Below are positions 33,286 through 42,061 of a stretch of 64,000 bases of DNA, piece after piece; the first letter of the stretch is position 1, and the number at the start of each line of letters is the position of its first letter. The stretch is from the NCBI GenBank assembly GCA_902789245.1, contig CADAND010000003.1, forward strand, positions 86,168 to 150,167, read 5' to 3'. A program made the position numbers and the translations under genes. Below the pieces are notes generated by a model, which ran no database searches, was not told the DNA's origin, and saw only the letters and a program-made list of their open reading frames with translations. This stretch comes from an uncultured Bacteroidia bacterium (GTDB lineage Bacteria > Bacteroidota > Bacteroidia > Bacteroidales > UBA932).

Positions 33286-35265
33286 CTAAAGCCTGAACCC
33301 GGGGAATGATTTCCCCACGCAAGCCTCATCGTCGATGACGATGGGGCTTTCTGTTCCCAGGGAGGCCACCTGCAGGGCCATCACCATGCGGTGGTCGTGA
33401 CGCGAGGTGTATTCGCCGCCCTTGAGCAGTCGTCCGCCAAGCAGCCGGGCGGCGAGGGTCTCGCCCCAGACCACCAGCTCGTCGCCCTCGATGCGGGCTT
33501 CTACGCCCATCTGCAGGAGCATCTCGAGGATGGCTTCCGCGCGGTTGGACTCTTTGGTGGCCAGGCGTCCCACGCCTGCGATACGGCTCTCGCCTGCGCA
33601 GAAAGCGGCGAGTACGGCGATAATGGGGAAGAGGTCGGGCGCATTCGAAAGGTCCTGCTGGAAGGCTTCCAGCGGGGCTTTTCGTACGCAGACGGTGCCG
33701 CCCTCCAGCTGCGAGACCACGGCGCCCGCATCCACAAGGATGTCGATGACGCTCAGGTCGGCCTGCAGGGAGGTGGTGTCCATTCCGACGAGTTCGGCCG
33801 AGCCAAAGACGGCGCCGGCCACGAGGAAGTTGGCGGCAGCGCTCCAGTCGCCTTCGATGTCGAAATCGGCGGCGCGGTAGTGCTGGCGGCCGCGTATCTT
33901 GAAGTTGATGCCGGTGCAGCCGGACCAGTCGTCCGCTTCCAGCATTTCGGCGTCGCCCTCCATTTCGCTCCGGGTCTGGATGCCGAAATGGCGCAGGACG
34001 TCGAGGGTGATGTACATGTACGGGATGCTCTTGGGCTCGCTGACGCGCAGCAGCGACTCCTTGTCGCACAGCGGCAGGGCCATCAACAGGCCGGAAATGA
34101 GCTGGGAGCCGCCTTTGCCGGGGACTTCGGCCGTGCCCGGGATGAGGTGTCCCTTGACGGTGGCGGGGATGAAGACTTCCTTCCCTTCGCGCTCCTGCGC
34201 GTTGGAGAGCAGCACGCCGAAGGCGGCCATGATGTCCGCGGCGCCGCTGAGTGGCCGGCGGAGCAGGGTGCCGCGGCCGTTCACGGAGAAGTTTCCGTCG
34301 CCGACGGCGGCAAGCACCGGGATGGTCAGGCGCGTGAGCAGGCCGGATTCGCCGGTGTCCACGCTGCCGGGATGCAGCATGCCGCAGCGTGCACCGATGC
34401 CGGTGATGGTCAGATTTTCGCCGTTCTGCTCGACCGTGGCGCCGAGGGCGCGGGCGAGCGAGAGTGCGGCCTCCGAGTCCCCGCAGGGGCTGTAGCCGCC
34501 CAGATGCGAGGTGCCTTCGGCCAGCGCCGCGGCTAGGATCGCCCGCTGGGCGAAGCTTTTCGACGCAGGCATGCGGCGGCCCTCCGCCCGGTAGGGCTTG
34601 CGGTCGCCGTATAGGGTGGCGTAGAGCTCCGCGAGCGGCCATTGGCCGGGAGCGGTGGCCTCTTCCGCGCCCAGCGCGGCAAAGGTGAACGGCGCCCCGC
34701 GGCGCAGGCACTGCAGGCGCGTATCGCGTCCCGCATCGCCCATGCCGAAGGCCACGAGCCGTCCCTGGAGCGAGTCCACGCCCTCCAGCACGAGGCTGTA
34801 GAGGGACTCGATCCGTGCGGCGTCTTCCGCCGTGTGGCAGGTGGTCACGACCTTGGCGATGTCGGCGCCGTAGCGGAAACAGCGTGCCAGGGCCATCTGC
34901 AGGACCTCCATGTCCGGCGTGCCTTCGAAATCGTGGAAGGAACGGATGATTTCCGTGCCGCTCTTGCGGCAGAGCTGCTGGAAATGCTTGCTCATCTGGG
35001 CCGGGGCCTCAATCTCGAGGTCGGCGAAGCGGGCGCCTGCCTCGATGGCCACGCGCATCCGACGCTCCGCCTCCTCGGGCGAGGGGCAGCCGTCGATGCG
35101 GCAGGTGGCGATGAGCGGTGTGTCGGACTCGCTGAAGAGTTCTTCAATCTGGTCGTCCGTGAGGTCGCAGCGGTCGAGGCGGATCTCCGCCATTTCGACC
35201 GCGGGGTCTTCGAGAATCGCGAGGATCTGCTCGAAGCTCTTATGCTGCAGGCTGGTGCAAATCAT
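33286..35265 (-). CDS. Fused type I 3-dehydroquinate dehydratase / EPSP synthase (AroD-AroA)
   Basis: A 659-residue bifunctional shikimate enzyme. Residues 1-220 are a type I dehydroquinase: start MICTSLQHKSFEQIL, catalytic His111 in SFHDF and Schiff-base Lys138 in DIAKVV. Residues from about 225 are EPSP synthase: MPASKSFAQRAILAAALAEG (phosphate and PEP binding), DTGESGLLTRL, VPGKGGSQLISGLLMALPL and DHRMVMALQVA. It would perform steps 3 and 6 of chorismate synthesis in the cytoplasm. The start overlaps the aroB end by 26 nt, so the genes are coupled. The sequence is continuous; no frameshift is needed to join the halves. Confidence 0.88.
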   Translation of the reverse strand: MICTSLQHKSFEQILAILEDPAVEMAEIRLDRCDLTDDQIEELFSESDTPLIATCRIDGCPSPEEAERRMRVAIEAGARFADLEIEAPAQMSKHFQQLCRKSGTEIIRSFHDFEGTPDMEVLQMALARCFRYGADIAKVVTTCHTAEDAARIESLYSLVLEGVDSLQGRLVAFGMGDAGRDTRLQCLRRGAPFTFAALGAEEATAPGQWPLAELYATLYGDRKPYRAEGRRMPASKSFAQRAILAAALAEGTSHLGGYSPCGDSEAALSLARALGATVEQNGENLTITGIGARCGMLHPGSVDTGESGLLTRLTIPVLAAVGDGNFSVNGRGTLLRRPLSGAADIMAAFGVLLSNAQEREGKEVFIPATVKGHLIPGTAEVPGKGGSQLISGLLMALPLCDKESLLRVSEPKSIPYMYITLDVLRHFGIQTRSEMEGDAEMLEADDWSGCTGINFKIRGRQHYRAADFDIEGDWSAAANFLVAGAVFGSAELVGMDTTSLQADLSVIDILVDAGAVVSQLEGGTVCVRKAPLEAFQQDLSNAPDLFPIIAVLAAFCAGESRIAGVGRLATKESNRAEAILEMLLQMGVEARIEGDELVVWGETLAARLLGGRLLKGGEYTSRHDHRMVMALQVASLGTESPIVIDDEACVGKSFPGFRL

Positions 35266-36193
35266 CCAGGTCTTTGATTATCACCTTGCCGATTTTCTTG
35301 ATCAGGACAAAGTGGATGATGCCTTTCTCGGCTTTCTTGTCTTTCCAAAGGGCGGCTTCCAGTTCCGTTTCCGGGCAGGGGAGCTCCGTCGGGAGCCCGC
35401 AGGCCTGCAGGTCCTTGCGGATTTTCTCCGCGAGACCGGCCTTGCACAGGCCCAGGCGCTCGGACAGGAGGGCTGCCTGCACCATGCCCACGGCGACGGC
35501 CTCGCCGTGCGTCATCGGCTCGGCGGTTTCGTGCGTGTGCTGGTACCACTCGATGGCGTGGGCGTAGGTGTGTCCGAGGTTCAGGTAGCGACGGATATTC
35601 TCTTCGTAGGGATCCTGCTCCACGATCTTGCGTTTGACGGCAGCGGCCGCCTCGATGAGCGGCGCGAGCGCGGCGAAGTCGATTTTCGGCTCGGAGAGCA
35701 CTTTGACGGCCTTCTCGTAATGGTCGCCCTTGTTGTCGATGATGAAGGTCTTGAGCATTTCGGCGGCGCCGGAGCGCAGCTCGCGCGCGGGGAGCGTCTG
35801 CAGGACCTCGGGCAGGATGCGGGTGTAGATGGGGAATTTCGTGACCCCGATCATGTTTTTGTAGCTGTCCAGGTTCACGCCCGTCTTGCCGCCCACGCCC
35901 GCGTCCACCTGGCTGAGCAGGGTGGTGGGGTAGTTGGCATAGCGCACACCGCGCTTGTAGATGCTGGCGGCGAAGCCCACCAGGTCGGTGGTCACGCCGC
36001 CGCCCACGGCCCAGACGATGGCGTCGCGGTTCGCGCCCTGCGCGAGCAGCCAGCGGCAGATGTCCAGCACGGTGTCCATCGTCTTGTGCGCTTCGTCGGC
36101 GGTGATGGCCAGCGACGGTCGCCCCTCGGCCAGTTTCAGCGCGAAAGGCTCGATGTTGCGGTCGTAGATGACGTAAATGCTCTTATTCTCCAT
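35240..36193 (-). CDS. aroB: 3-dehydroquinate synthase
   Basis: Converts DAHP to 3-dehydroquinate, the second shikimate step. NAD and substrate sites are visible: VGGGVTTDLVGFAASIYKRG, NYPTTLLSQVDAGVGGKTGVN, and the zinc ligands in NLGHTYAHAIE and HGEAVAVG. At 317 residues from ATG 36193 (MENKSIYVIYDRNIE) it is 30-45 residues shorter than E. coli AroB, with a compact N-terminal nucleotide domain. The longer frame upstream would run through the tRNA promoter and is rejected. Confidence 0.9.
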   Translation of the reverse strand: MENKSIYVIYDRNIEPFALKLAEGRPSLAITADEAHKTMDTVLDICRWLLAQGANRDAIVWAVGGGVTTDLVGFAASIYKRGVRYANYPTTLLSQVDAGVGGKTGVNLDSYKNMIGVTKFPIYTRILPEVLQTLPARELRSGAAEMLKTFIIDNKGDHYEKAVKVLSEPKIDFAALAPLIEAAAAVKRKIVEQDPYEENIRRYLNLGHTYAHAIEWYQHTHETAEPMTHGEAVAVGMVQAALLSERLGLCKAGLAEKIRKDLQACGLPTELPCPETELEAALWKDKKAEKGIIHFVLIKKIGKVIIKDLDDLHQPAA

Positions 36194-36218
36194 ACGGGAA
36201 GCGAAGATACGGCAAAAA

Positions 36219-36249
36219 TTTGATAAATCGCGTTTTTTAAATACCTTTG
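36219..36249 (+). promoter_or_regulatory. Promoter of tRNA-Leu
   Basis: TTTG at 36219-36222 and TACCTTTG at 36242-36249 with 19 bp spacing, followed by CAGTCCC. The tRNA begins 13 nt after the -7 element. Confidence 0.85.
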
Positions 36250-36261
36250 CAGTCCCTACCA

Positions 36262-36346
36262 GCCCTGATGGCGGAATTGGTAGACGCGCTGGACTCAAAA
36301 TCCAGTGGCCTTTAAAGCCGTGCGGGTTCGATTCCCGCTTAGGGCA
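36262..36346 (+). tRNA. tRNA-Leu (CAA anticodon)
   Basis: An 85-nt class II tRNA with acceptor stem GCCCTGA/TTAGGGC, D arm with GGCGGAATTGGTAGACGC, anticodon loop CTCAAAA (anticodon CAA), an extended variable arm GTGGCCTTTAAAGCCGT and T arm GCGGG-TTCGATT-CCCGC. Discriminator A; CCA not encoded. Confidence 0.96.
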
Positions 36347-36383
36347 CGCGAGCCCGGCCAGTCGGCCGGGCTTTCGCGTGCCC
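36342..36383 (+). terminator. tRNA-Leu terminator with stem extending into the acceptor end
   Basis: AGCCCGGCC (36351-36359) pairs with GGCCGGGCT (36364-36372), followed by TTT; outside it GGGCACGCG (36342-36350, including tRNA 3' bases) pairs with CGCGTGCCC (36375-36383). The core plus CGG/TTTCGCG is repeated at 36459-36482. Confidence 0.8.
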
Positions 36384-36384
36384 C

Positions 36385-36459
36385 GGCGTCGCTGCGTTCC
36401 GCCTTTTATTCATCGAGGGGCGTTCCCCTCGAGCTCCCCCGGTCGCTACGCTCCGATAC
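36385..36459. repeat. Post-tRNA repeat element, copy B
   Basis: Relative of 921-995. Shared blocks are GCTGCG, CCTT and the end CGGTCGCTACGCTCCGA; the central stem is TCGAGGGG/CCCCTCGA here instead of TTGGGGGA/TCCCCCAA. No gene is seen from 36384 to 36656. Confidence 0.6.
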
Positions 36460-36629
36460 GGCCAGTCGGCCGGGCTTTCGCGCGCCCCGGGAAATGTCCA
36501 ATAGACCGGTGTTGCTGATGCAAGAGGAAAGGCAAGGTTAAATGGTCGTTTTAGTGTATATTTACGCCGCAGGGTAAAAGAATATATCAGAAAGACCAAA
36601 TTTTTATCGAAGAACTGTCCGTATTTACG

Positions 36630-36637
36630 TATCTTTG
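36630..36637 (+). promoter_or_regulatory. -7 element of the polysaccharide deacetylase gene
   Basis: TATCTTTG, 19 nt before the ATG at 36657. No convincing -33 element. Confidence 0.5.
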
Positions 36638-36656
36638 GAGAGAAAACATAACCAAG

Positions 36657-37349
36657 ATGAAAACATTAACCAAACTCTCCCTGATGATCTGCCTTTCCGC
36701 ATTCGCGATGGCCTGCGCTCCCAAGGAGCCGGTCAAGTACCTCGCCCTGTCCTTTGATGACGGTCCCAACCTGACCACCGAATCGAAAATGCTCGACGTT
36801 CTGGCCAAGCACAAGGTGCCCGCTACCTTCTTCGTCATCGGCAAGAATATCACCGACAAGAGCGCCGAGAACATGAAGCGCGCCATCAAGCAGGGCTGCG
36901 AGATCGGCAACCACTCCTTCACCCACCCGATGATGACCACGATGGACGAAGCCCAGGTCAAGGAGGAAATCGAGACCACCTCCGCCCTGATCGAGCAGAT
37001 CACCGGGAAGCGTCCGGAGTTCTTCCGCCCGCCGTACATCAACGTCAAGCCGGAGATGTACGACTGGATCGACCTCACCTTCATCTGCGGCAAGGGCTGC
37101 CAGGACTGGGAAGCTTCGGTCGACAAGGAGTTCCGCCGCCAGGGCATCATCGACAACGCCGAGCCCGGCGCCATCTACCTCCTGCATGACTTTGAGGGCA
37201 ACGAAGCCACCGTCGAGGCGCTCGACGAGGCCATCCCCGTTCTTAAAGAGCAGGGCTACGTCTTCGTGACCGTGTCTGAGCTCTTCCAGAAGCTGAATTG
37301 CACCCCGGACGGCCACACGATGTACACCGTCGTCCCCGACGGCAGATAA
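36657..37349 (+). CDS. Polysaccharide deacetylase (NodB-type, CE4) lipoprotein
   Basis: A 230-residue predicted lipoprotein (Cys20 after SAFAMA) with a NodB homology domain: LSFDDGP with the metal Asp at 34-35, GNHSFTHP with His86 and His90, and FFRPPYINV. CE4 enzymes remove N-acetyl groups from peptidoglycan or other glycans; the actual substrate is unknown. It stands alone between a promoter and a convergent gene that ends 3 nt away. Confidence 0.88.
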   Translation: MKTLTKLSLMICLSAFAMACAPKEPVKYLALSFDDGPNLTTESKMLDVLAKHKVPATFFVIGKNITDKSAENMKRAIKQGCEIGNHSFTHPMMTTMDEAQVKEEIETTSALIEQITGKRPEFFRPPYINVKPEMYDWIDLTFICGKGCQDWEASVDKEFRRQGIIDNAEPGAIYLLHDFEGNEATVEALDEAIPVLKEQGYVFVTVSELFQKLNCTPDGHTMYTVVPDGR

Positions 37350-37352
37350 GCG

Positions 37353-37898
37353 CTACTCTTTCGGGTGTAGCCGCTGATAGAACTTGACGCCGCGCACGAG
37401 CGCGTCGAAGTCGCTCTTCTGCATTTGCGCGGAGCGGCTGTAGGTGTCGCGCTGGACGGTGAATTCGAGCGACTTGGTCAGCAACGGCTTGCGGTACGTG
37501 ACGCGGACCGGCTCCAGCTTCTCGTTCGGGAAGCCGATGGCCACGCACCCCGCCGTTTCCAGCCCCGTGCCGGGTTGCTCCTTGAACAGCGACTGGAGCT
37601 GCTGCATGCTCTCCAGCGCCTCGGCGACGGACTCGCCCAGCGGGATGAACAGCTCGGAGAGCGGATCGATGTAGGCCTGGATCACGTCGTCGCCAATGCC
37701 CAGGCGGCCGACGGTCAGGTAGTAATGGTTCGCGCCCTCCGCGGGCATATTGAAGACCTCCAGCGTCTCTATGGAGAAGCTGTCGATTTCTCGCTCGATT
37801 TGGACCAGCTCCAGCCGCTGGGGGATGTCCTGGGCGGAAGCGAGCACGGGAAGTGCCGCCAGGACCAGGAGGGTCAGGGATTTCCGGATAATGTTCAT
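37353..37898 (-). CDS. Secreted protein of unknown function (181 residues)
   Basis: It has a signal peptide (KSLTLLVLAALPVLASAQ) and a mixed alpha/beta mature part with FNMPAEGANHYYLTVGRLGIGDDVIQ and a basic C-terminus. I do not recognise a family. It starts 24 nt behind the serine hydrolase gene and is therefore probably cotranscribed with it. Confidence 0.6.
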   Translation of the reverse strand: MNIIRKSLTLLVLAALPVLASAQDIPQRLELVQIEREIDSFSIETLEVFNMPAEGANHYYLTVGRLGIGDDVIQAYIDPLSELFIPLGESVAEALESMQQLQSLFKEQPGTGLETAGCVAIGFPNEKLEPVRVTYRKPLLTKSLEFTVQRDTYSRSAQMQKSDFDALVRGVKFYQRLHPKE

Positions 37899-37922
37899 AA
37901 TAATCTGTGTTTTAGTGTTGCG

Positions 37923-39503
37923 TTAATACGTGCTCTTGATCCGGGACGCCGTGAGGGTGATGTCGCGCGTGGCGGGCGCCGGGGCGGGGTTGCCCTGGAA
38001 GCGGCGCGGCTGCGGCGCGACGACGGTGACGGTCAGCTCGTCGCGGTCGGGCGAGAAGCTGAAGCGGAAGCGCTCCTGGCAGCCGTTGTTGAAGAGCGAC
38101 AGGTAGTAGGCGCCCAGCTCGTCCGGCGTGGTCCAGGTGCACCAGCCGGCCGTGGTCATCGGCGTGGTATTCATCGAATTGGCATAGACCGTCCCGCCGA
38201 AGAGCAGGGTGCGGTCGGTGCTGCCCATGCGCCAGTCGTCCAGCCCGAAGGGGATGTTGTGGATGGCCTCGCCCGTCTCGAGCGTCAGGGTCATGTTGCC
38301 CTGCGCGTCGAAGCGGAAGGCGATGCCCGTCAGGCCGTAGGCGTTCTGGTGCATGCGGTAGCGCAGGGTGCGGGAGCGCTCGCCCGGGGCCTGTGATGCC
38401 TCCGGGAAGGGGTGCTGGAGCTCGTAGCCGGCGAGCTCCGCCTGCAGGTCGAAGCCCTTGTTGGGCTTGAGCTTCTTCGGGCTCATGCCCTCCAGCATAT
38501 TGTAGATGAGCTGGTTGAATCCTGCCTCGTCGCCGATCTGGCCGTTCGAGGCGACCACCAGGTCGTACTCCGGGATCACCATGATCAGCTGGTTCTGCCC
38601 GCCGATGGCGCGGTAGGAGTTGTGGCGGCCCATCCAGACCTGGTAGCCGTAGCCCTGGCCGCCGTCGTCCTTGTTGTTCTCCTCCTCGGAGAGCTCGGGA
38701 CGCTGGAAGATGTGCGGCGTGGTCATCGCCTCCACCCATTCGCGGTTGAGCAGCTGCCTGCCCTGCCAGACGCCTTTGTTTTTCAGGAAGATGCCGAACT
38801 TGGCGAGGTCGGAGGTCTTGCTGTGCATGCCGCCGTTGCCCATGTTGCGCCCGTCCAGGTCCATCTCCCACACCACGTCGCGGATGCCCAGCGGGTCCAG
38901 CAGGCGCGGCTTCAGGTATTCGTAGAGGGTGAGCCCCGTCACGCGGGTGATGATCTGCGAGAGCATGTGGGAGCAGGTGATATTATAGGCGAACGAGGTG
39001 CCCGGCTCATGGGCGTAGTCCATTGCGAGGAAGGAGCGCACCTGGTCGTCGCCGGAGCCCGGATATTGCGTGCGGGCGTGGCCGGCAGACATGGTGAGCA
39101 GGTGCTCGACCGTCAGGCGCTCCAGCTCCGGGGCGGTCTTCGCCGGCATCAGGTCCGGGAAGAAATCCTTGACGCGGTCGCTGACCTTCAGCAGGCCCTC
39201 CTGCACGGCGAAGCCCACTGCAGCGCCCGTGAAGGACTTGGTGGCGGAGTACATGGCGTGCGGGTACTGGGGCCCGTAGGGGCGCCACCAGTGCTCGGCC
39301 ACGACCTTGTCGTGCCGGAGAATCATCAGGCCGTGGACTTCGTAGCCGCCCTCATCCAGGGCGCGGACGAAATCGGCGATGGCTTCGGAGCGGATGCCCT
39401 CCGCTTCGGGGGTGCTGCGCTGCAGGCCGTCGTCATAGGTCTGGGCGCTCAGCGTAAGGCCCAGCAGTGCGGCCAGGCAGCAGGTCAGGATGCGGGTATA
39501 CAT
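37923..39503 (-). CDS. Serine hydrolase of the beta-lactamase / esterase (class C-like) family
   Basis: A 526-residue exported enzyme (signal peptide ending LGLTLSAQ). The penicillin-binding fold spans residues 40-360 with the nucleophile motif SATK at 86-89, the YNITCSH segment for the second motif, and FGGTV late in the protein. The final 150 residues form a lipocalin-like C-terminal domain. Such proteins act as esterases, D-peptidases or D-aminopeptidases; nothing points to antibiotic resistance. On the minus strand it has TACCTTTG at 39529-39536. Confidence 0.82.
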   Translation of the reverse strand: MYTRILTCCLAALLGLTLSAQTYDDGLQRSTPEAEGIRSEAIADFVRALDEGGYEVHGLMILRHDKVVAEHWWRPYGPQYPHAMYSATKSFTGAAVGFAVQEGLLKVSDRVKDFFPDLMPAKTAPELERLTVEHLLTMSAGHARTQYPGSGDDQVRSFLAMDYAHEPGTSFAYNITCSHMLSQIITRVTGLTLYEYLKPRLLDPLGIRDVVWEMDLDGRNMGNGGMHSKTSDLAKFGIFLKNKGVWQGRQLLNREWVEAMTTPHIFQRPELSEEENNKDDGGQGYGYQVWMGRHNSYRAIGGQNQLIMVIPEYDLVVASNGQIGDEAGFNQLIYNMLEGMSPKKLKPNKGFDLQAELAGYELQHPFPEASQAPGERSRTLRYRMHQNAYGLTGIAFRFDAQGNMTLTLETGEAIHNIPFGLDDWRMGSTDRTLLFGGTVYANSMNTTPMTTAGWCTWTTPDELGAYYLSLFNNGCQERFRFSFSPDRDELTVTVVAPQPRRFQGNPAPAPATRDITLTASRIKSTY

Positions 39504-39528
39504 GGTCTTATTCAGTGTTACATTTATT

Positions 39529-40780
<1,252 letters not shown>

Positions 40781-40797
40781 ATCCCCGTTTGACGTAA

Positions 40798-40838
40798 GAA
40801 TGGTCCGGCGATTGGCGTTCCGGACCATTCTTTTTTTT
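40798..40838 (+). terminator. Terminator of the esterase gene
   Basis: GAATGGTCCGG (40798-40808) and CCGGACCATTC (40820-40830) form a perfect 11-bp stem, followed by eight T whose last base begins the next -7 element. Confidence 0.92.
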
Positions 40839-40845
40839 ACCTTTG
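40838..40845 (+). promoter_or_regulatory. -7 element of the symporter gene
   Basis: TACCTTTG overlaps the last T of the preceding terminator and ends 7 nt before the ATG at 40853. Confidence 0.6.
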
Positions 40846-40852
40846 TATGGAT

Positions 40853-42061
40853 ATGAAGAGTGACTTCCTGAAGAATTACGGCGCGACGCTCCTGCTGCTG
40901 CTCGGCTTGGTGGCTGGCGGCGTGCTGGGTGCAGTCCTGGGGGACGGAGCCCACGTCCTGCGGGTGCCGGGCATGTTGTTCCTCAATCTGGTCTTCATGC
41001 TGGTGGTGCCGCTGGTGTTCTTCTCCGTGGCGCATTCCATCGTGGTGATGCAGCGCAGCGGCGTGATCGGCAGGGTGCTCGCCACGTCGCTGGGCGTGTT
41101 TCTCTTTATGTCGCTCGTGGCCGGGATTCTCGGCTACGGCTTCATGTCCGTGTGGAATCCTTTCGCCCGGCTCCTCGGGCAGGGCGGGTCCGCGTCCGGC
41201 AGCGTGATGGCCGAGGGCGTGGATGTGGGCGAGGCAATCGTGTCTGCCCTGACCGTCAATGACTTCCCCCTGCTGCTTTCGCGGGAGCACCTGTTGCCGC
41301 TCATTCTCTTCACCGCTCTCTTCGGGCTCGCGGTGGCCCTGCTGGGCCAGAAGGCCGCGCTCGTGGAGCGTTTCATCGCCGAGGGCGAGGCTGTGATCAT
41401 CAAGATGATGGAGCTGGTGATGAAACTCGCGCCCATCGGTATCGGCTGCTATTTTGCCGACACCATCGGCTCGCTCGGCGGCCAGATCGTGGGGGACTAT
41501 TTCGAGATCTTCCTGGTGGTGTGCGCCGCCAGCGCCGTGTGCTACCTGGTATTCTTCTCCCTGTATGCGCTCTTCTGCCGCGTACCGCTCGGGCGCTTCT
41601 GGAAGGAAATGATTCCACCTTCGGCGACCGCCGTCGGCACTTGTTCTTCTGCCGCTTCCATGCCGGTCACCATGGCCGCCGCGCGGCGCCTCGACGTGAG
41701 CGACAGGCTGGTCGAGGGCGTCATCCCGCTGGGGACCCACCTGCACAAGGACGGCTCCGTGATCACGTCGGTGGCCAAGGTGCTCTTTGCGCTCTACTTC
41801 TTCGGTGCGGCACCGGAAGGCTTCGAGGGCGCCGCGCTGGTCGTCCTCGTGGCGTTGCTGGAAAGCATTGTCGTGGGTGCCATCCCCGTGGGCGGCATGA
41901 CCGGCGAACTGCTCATCTGCGCCGTCCTGGGCCTGGATCCCTCCTTCGCGGCCGCAATGCTGATCATCGGCACCATCTGCGACATCCCCGCCACGCTGCT
42001 CAACGCCACGGGCAACCTCGTCGCCCCGCTGCTCGTCCAACGGCTGACCCCGCTTAAATAG
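40853..42061 (+). CDS. Dicarboxylate / amino-acid:cation symporter (DAACS family)
   Basis: A 402-residue inner-membrane carrier related to GltP and DctA. Eight helices and two re-entrant loops are evident; the serine-rich TCSSAASMPVT hairpin, HLHKDGSVI, IPVGGMTGEL and the ion-binding NATGN motif (in place of the usual NMDGT) mark the family. Substrate is probably an acidic amino acid or C4-dicarboxylate taken up with Na+ or H+. ATG 40853 is chosen because the upstream ATG at 40847 lies within the expected transcription start zone. The 3' end overlaps the convergent M24 peptidase by 8 nt. Confidence 0.88.
   Translation: MKSDFLKNYGATLLLLLGLVAGGVLGAVLGDGAHVLRVPGMLFLNLVFMLVVPLVFFSVAHSIVVMQRSGVIGRVLATSLGVFLFMSLVAGILGYGFMSVWNPFARLLGQGGSASGSVMAEGVDVGEAIVSALTVNDFPLLLSREHLLPLILFTALFGLAVALLGQKAALVERFIAEGEAVIIKMMELVMKLAPIGIGCYFADTIGSLGGQIVGDYFEIFLVVCAASAVCYLVFFSLYALFCRVPLGRFWKEMIPPSATAVGTCSSAASMPVTMAAARRLDVSDRLVEGVIPLGTHLHKDGSVITSVAKVLFALYFFGAAPEGFEGAALVVLVALLESIVVGAIPVGGMTGELLICAVLGLDPSFAAAMLIIGTICDIPATLLNATGNLVAPLLVQRLTPLK

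Noticed and set aside
36194-36298. N-terminal extension of aroB through the tRNA-Leu gene
   Set aside because: The extra codons would overlap the tRNA promoter and the tRNA 5' half; ATG 36193 gives a proper start.
37923-39503. Antibiotic-resistance beta-lactamase
   Set aside because: The SxxK motif and length fit the broad esterase/D-peptidase family with an added C-terminal domain; nothing specific to clinical class C enzymes is seen.
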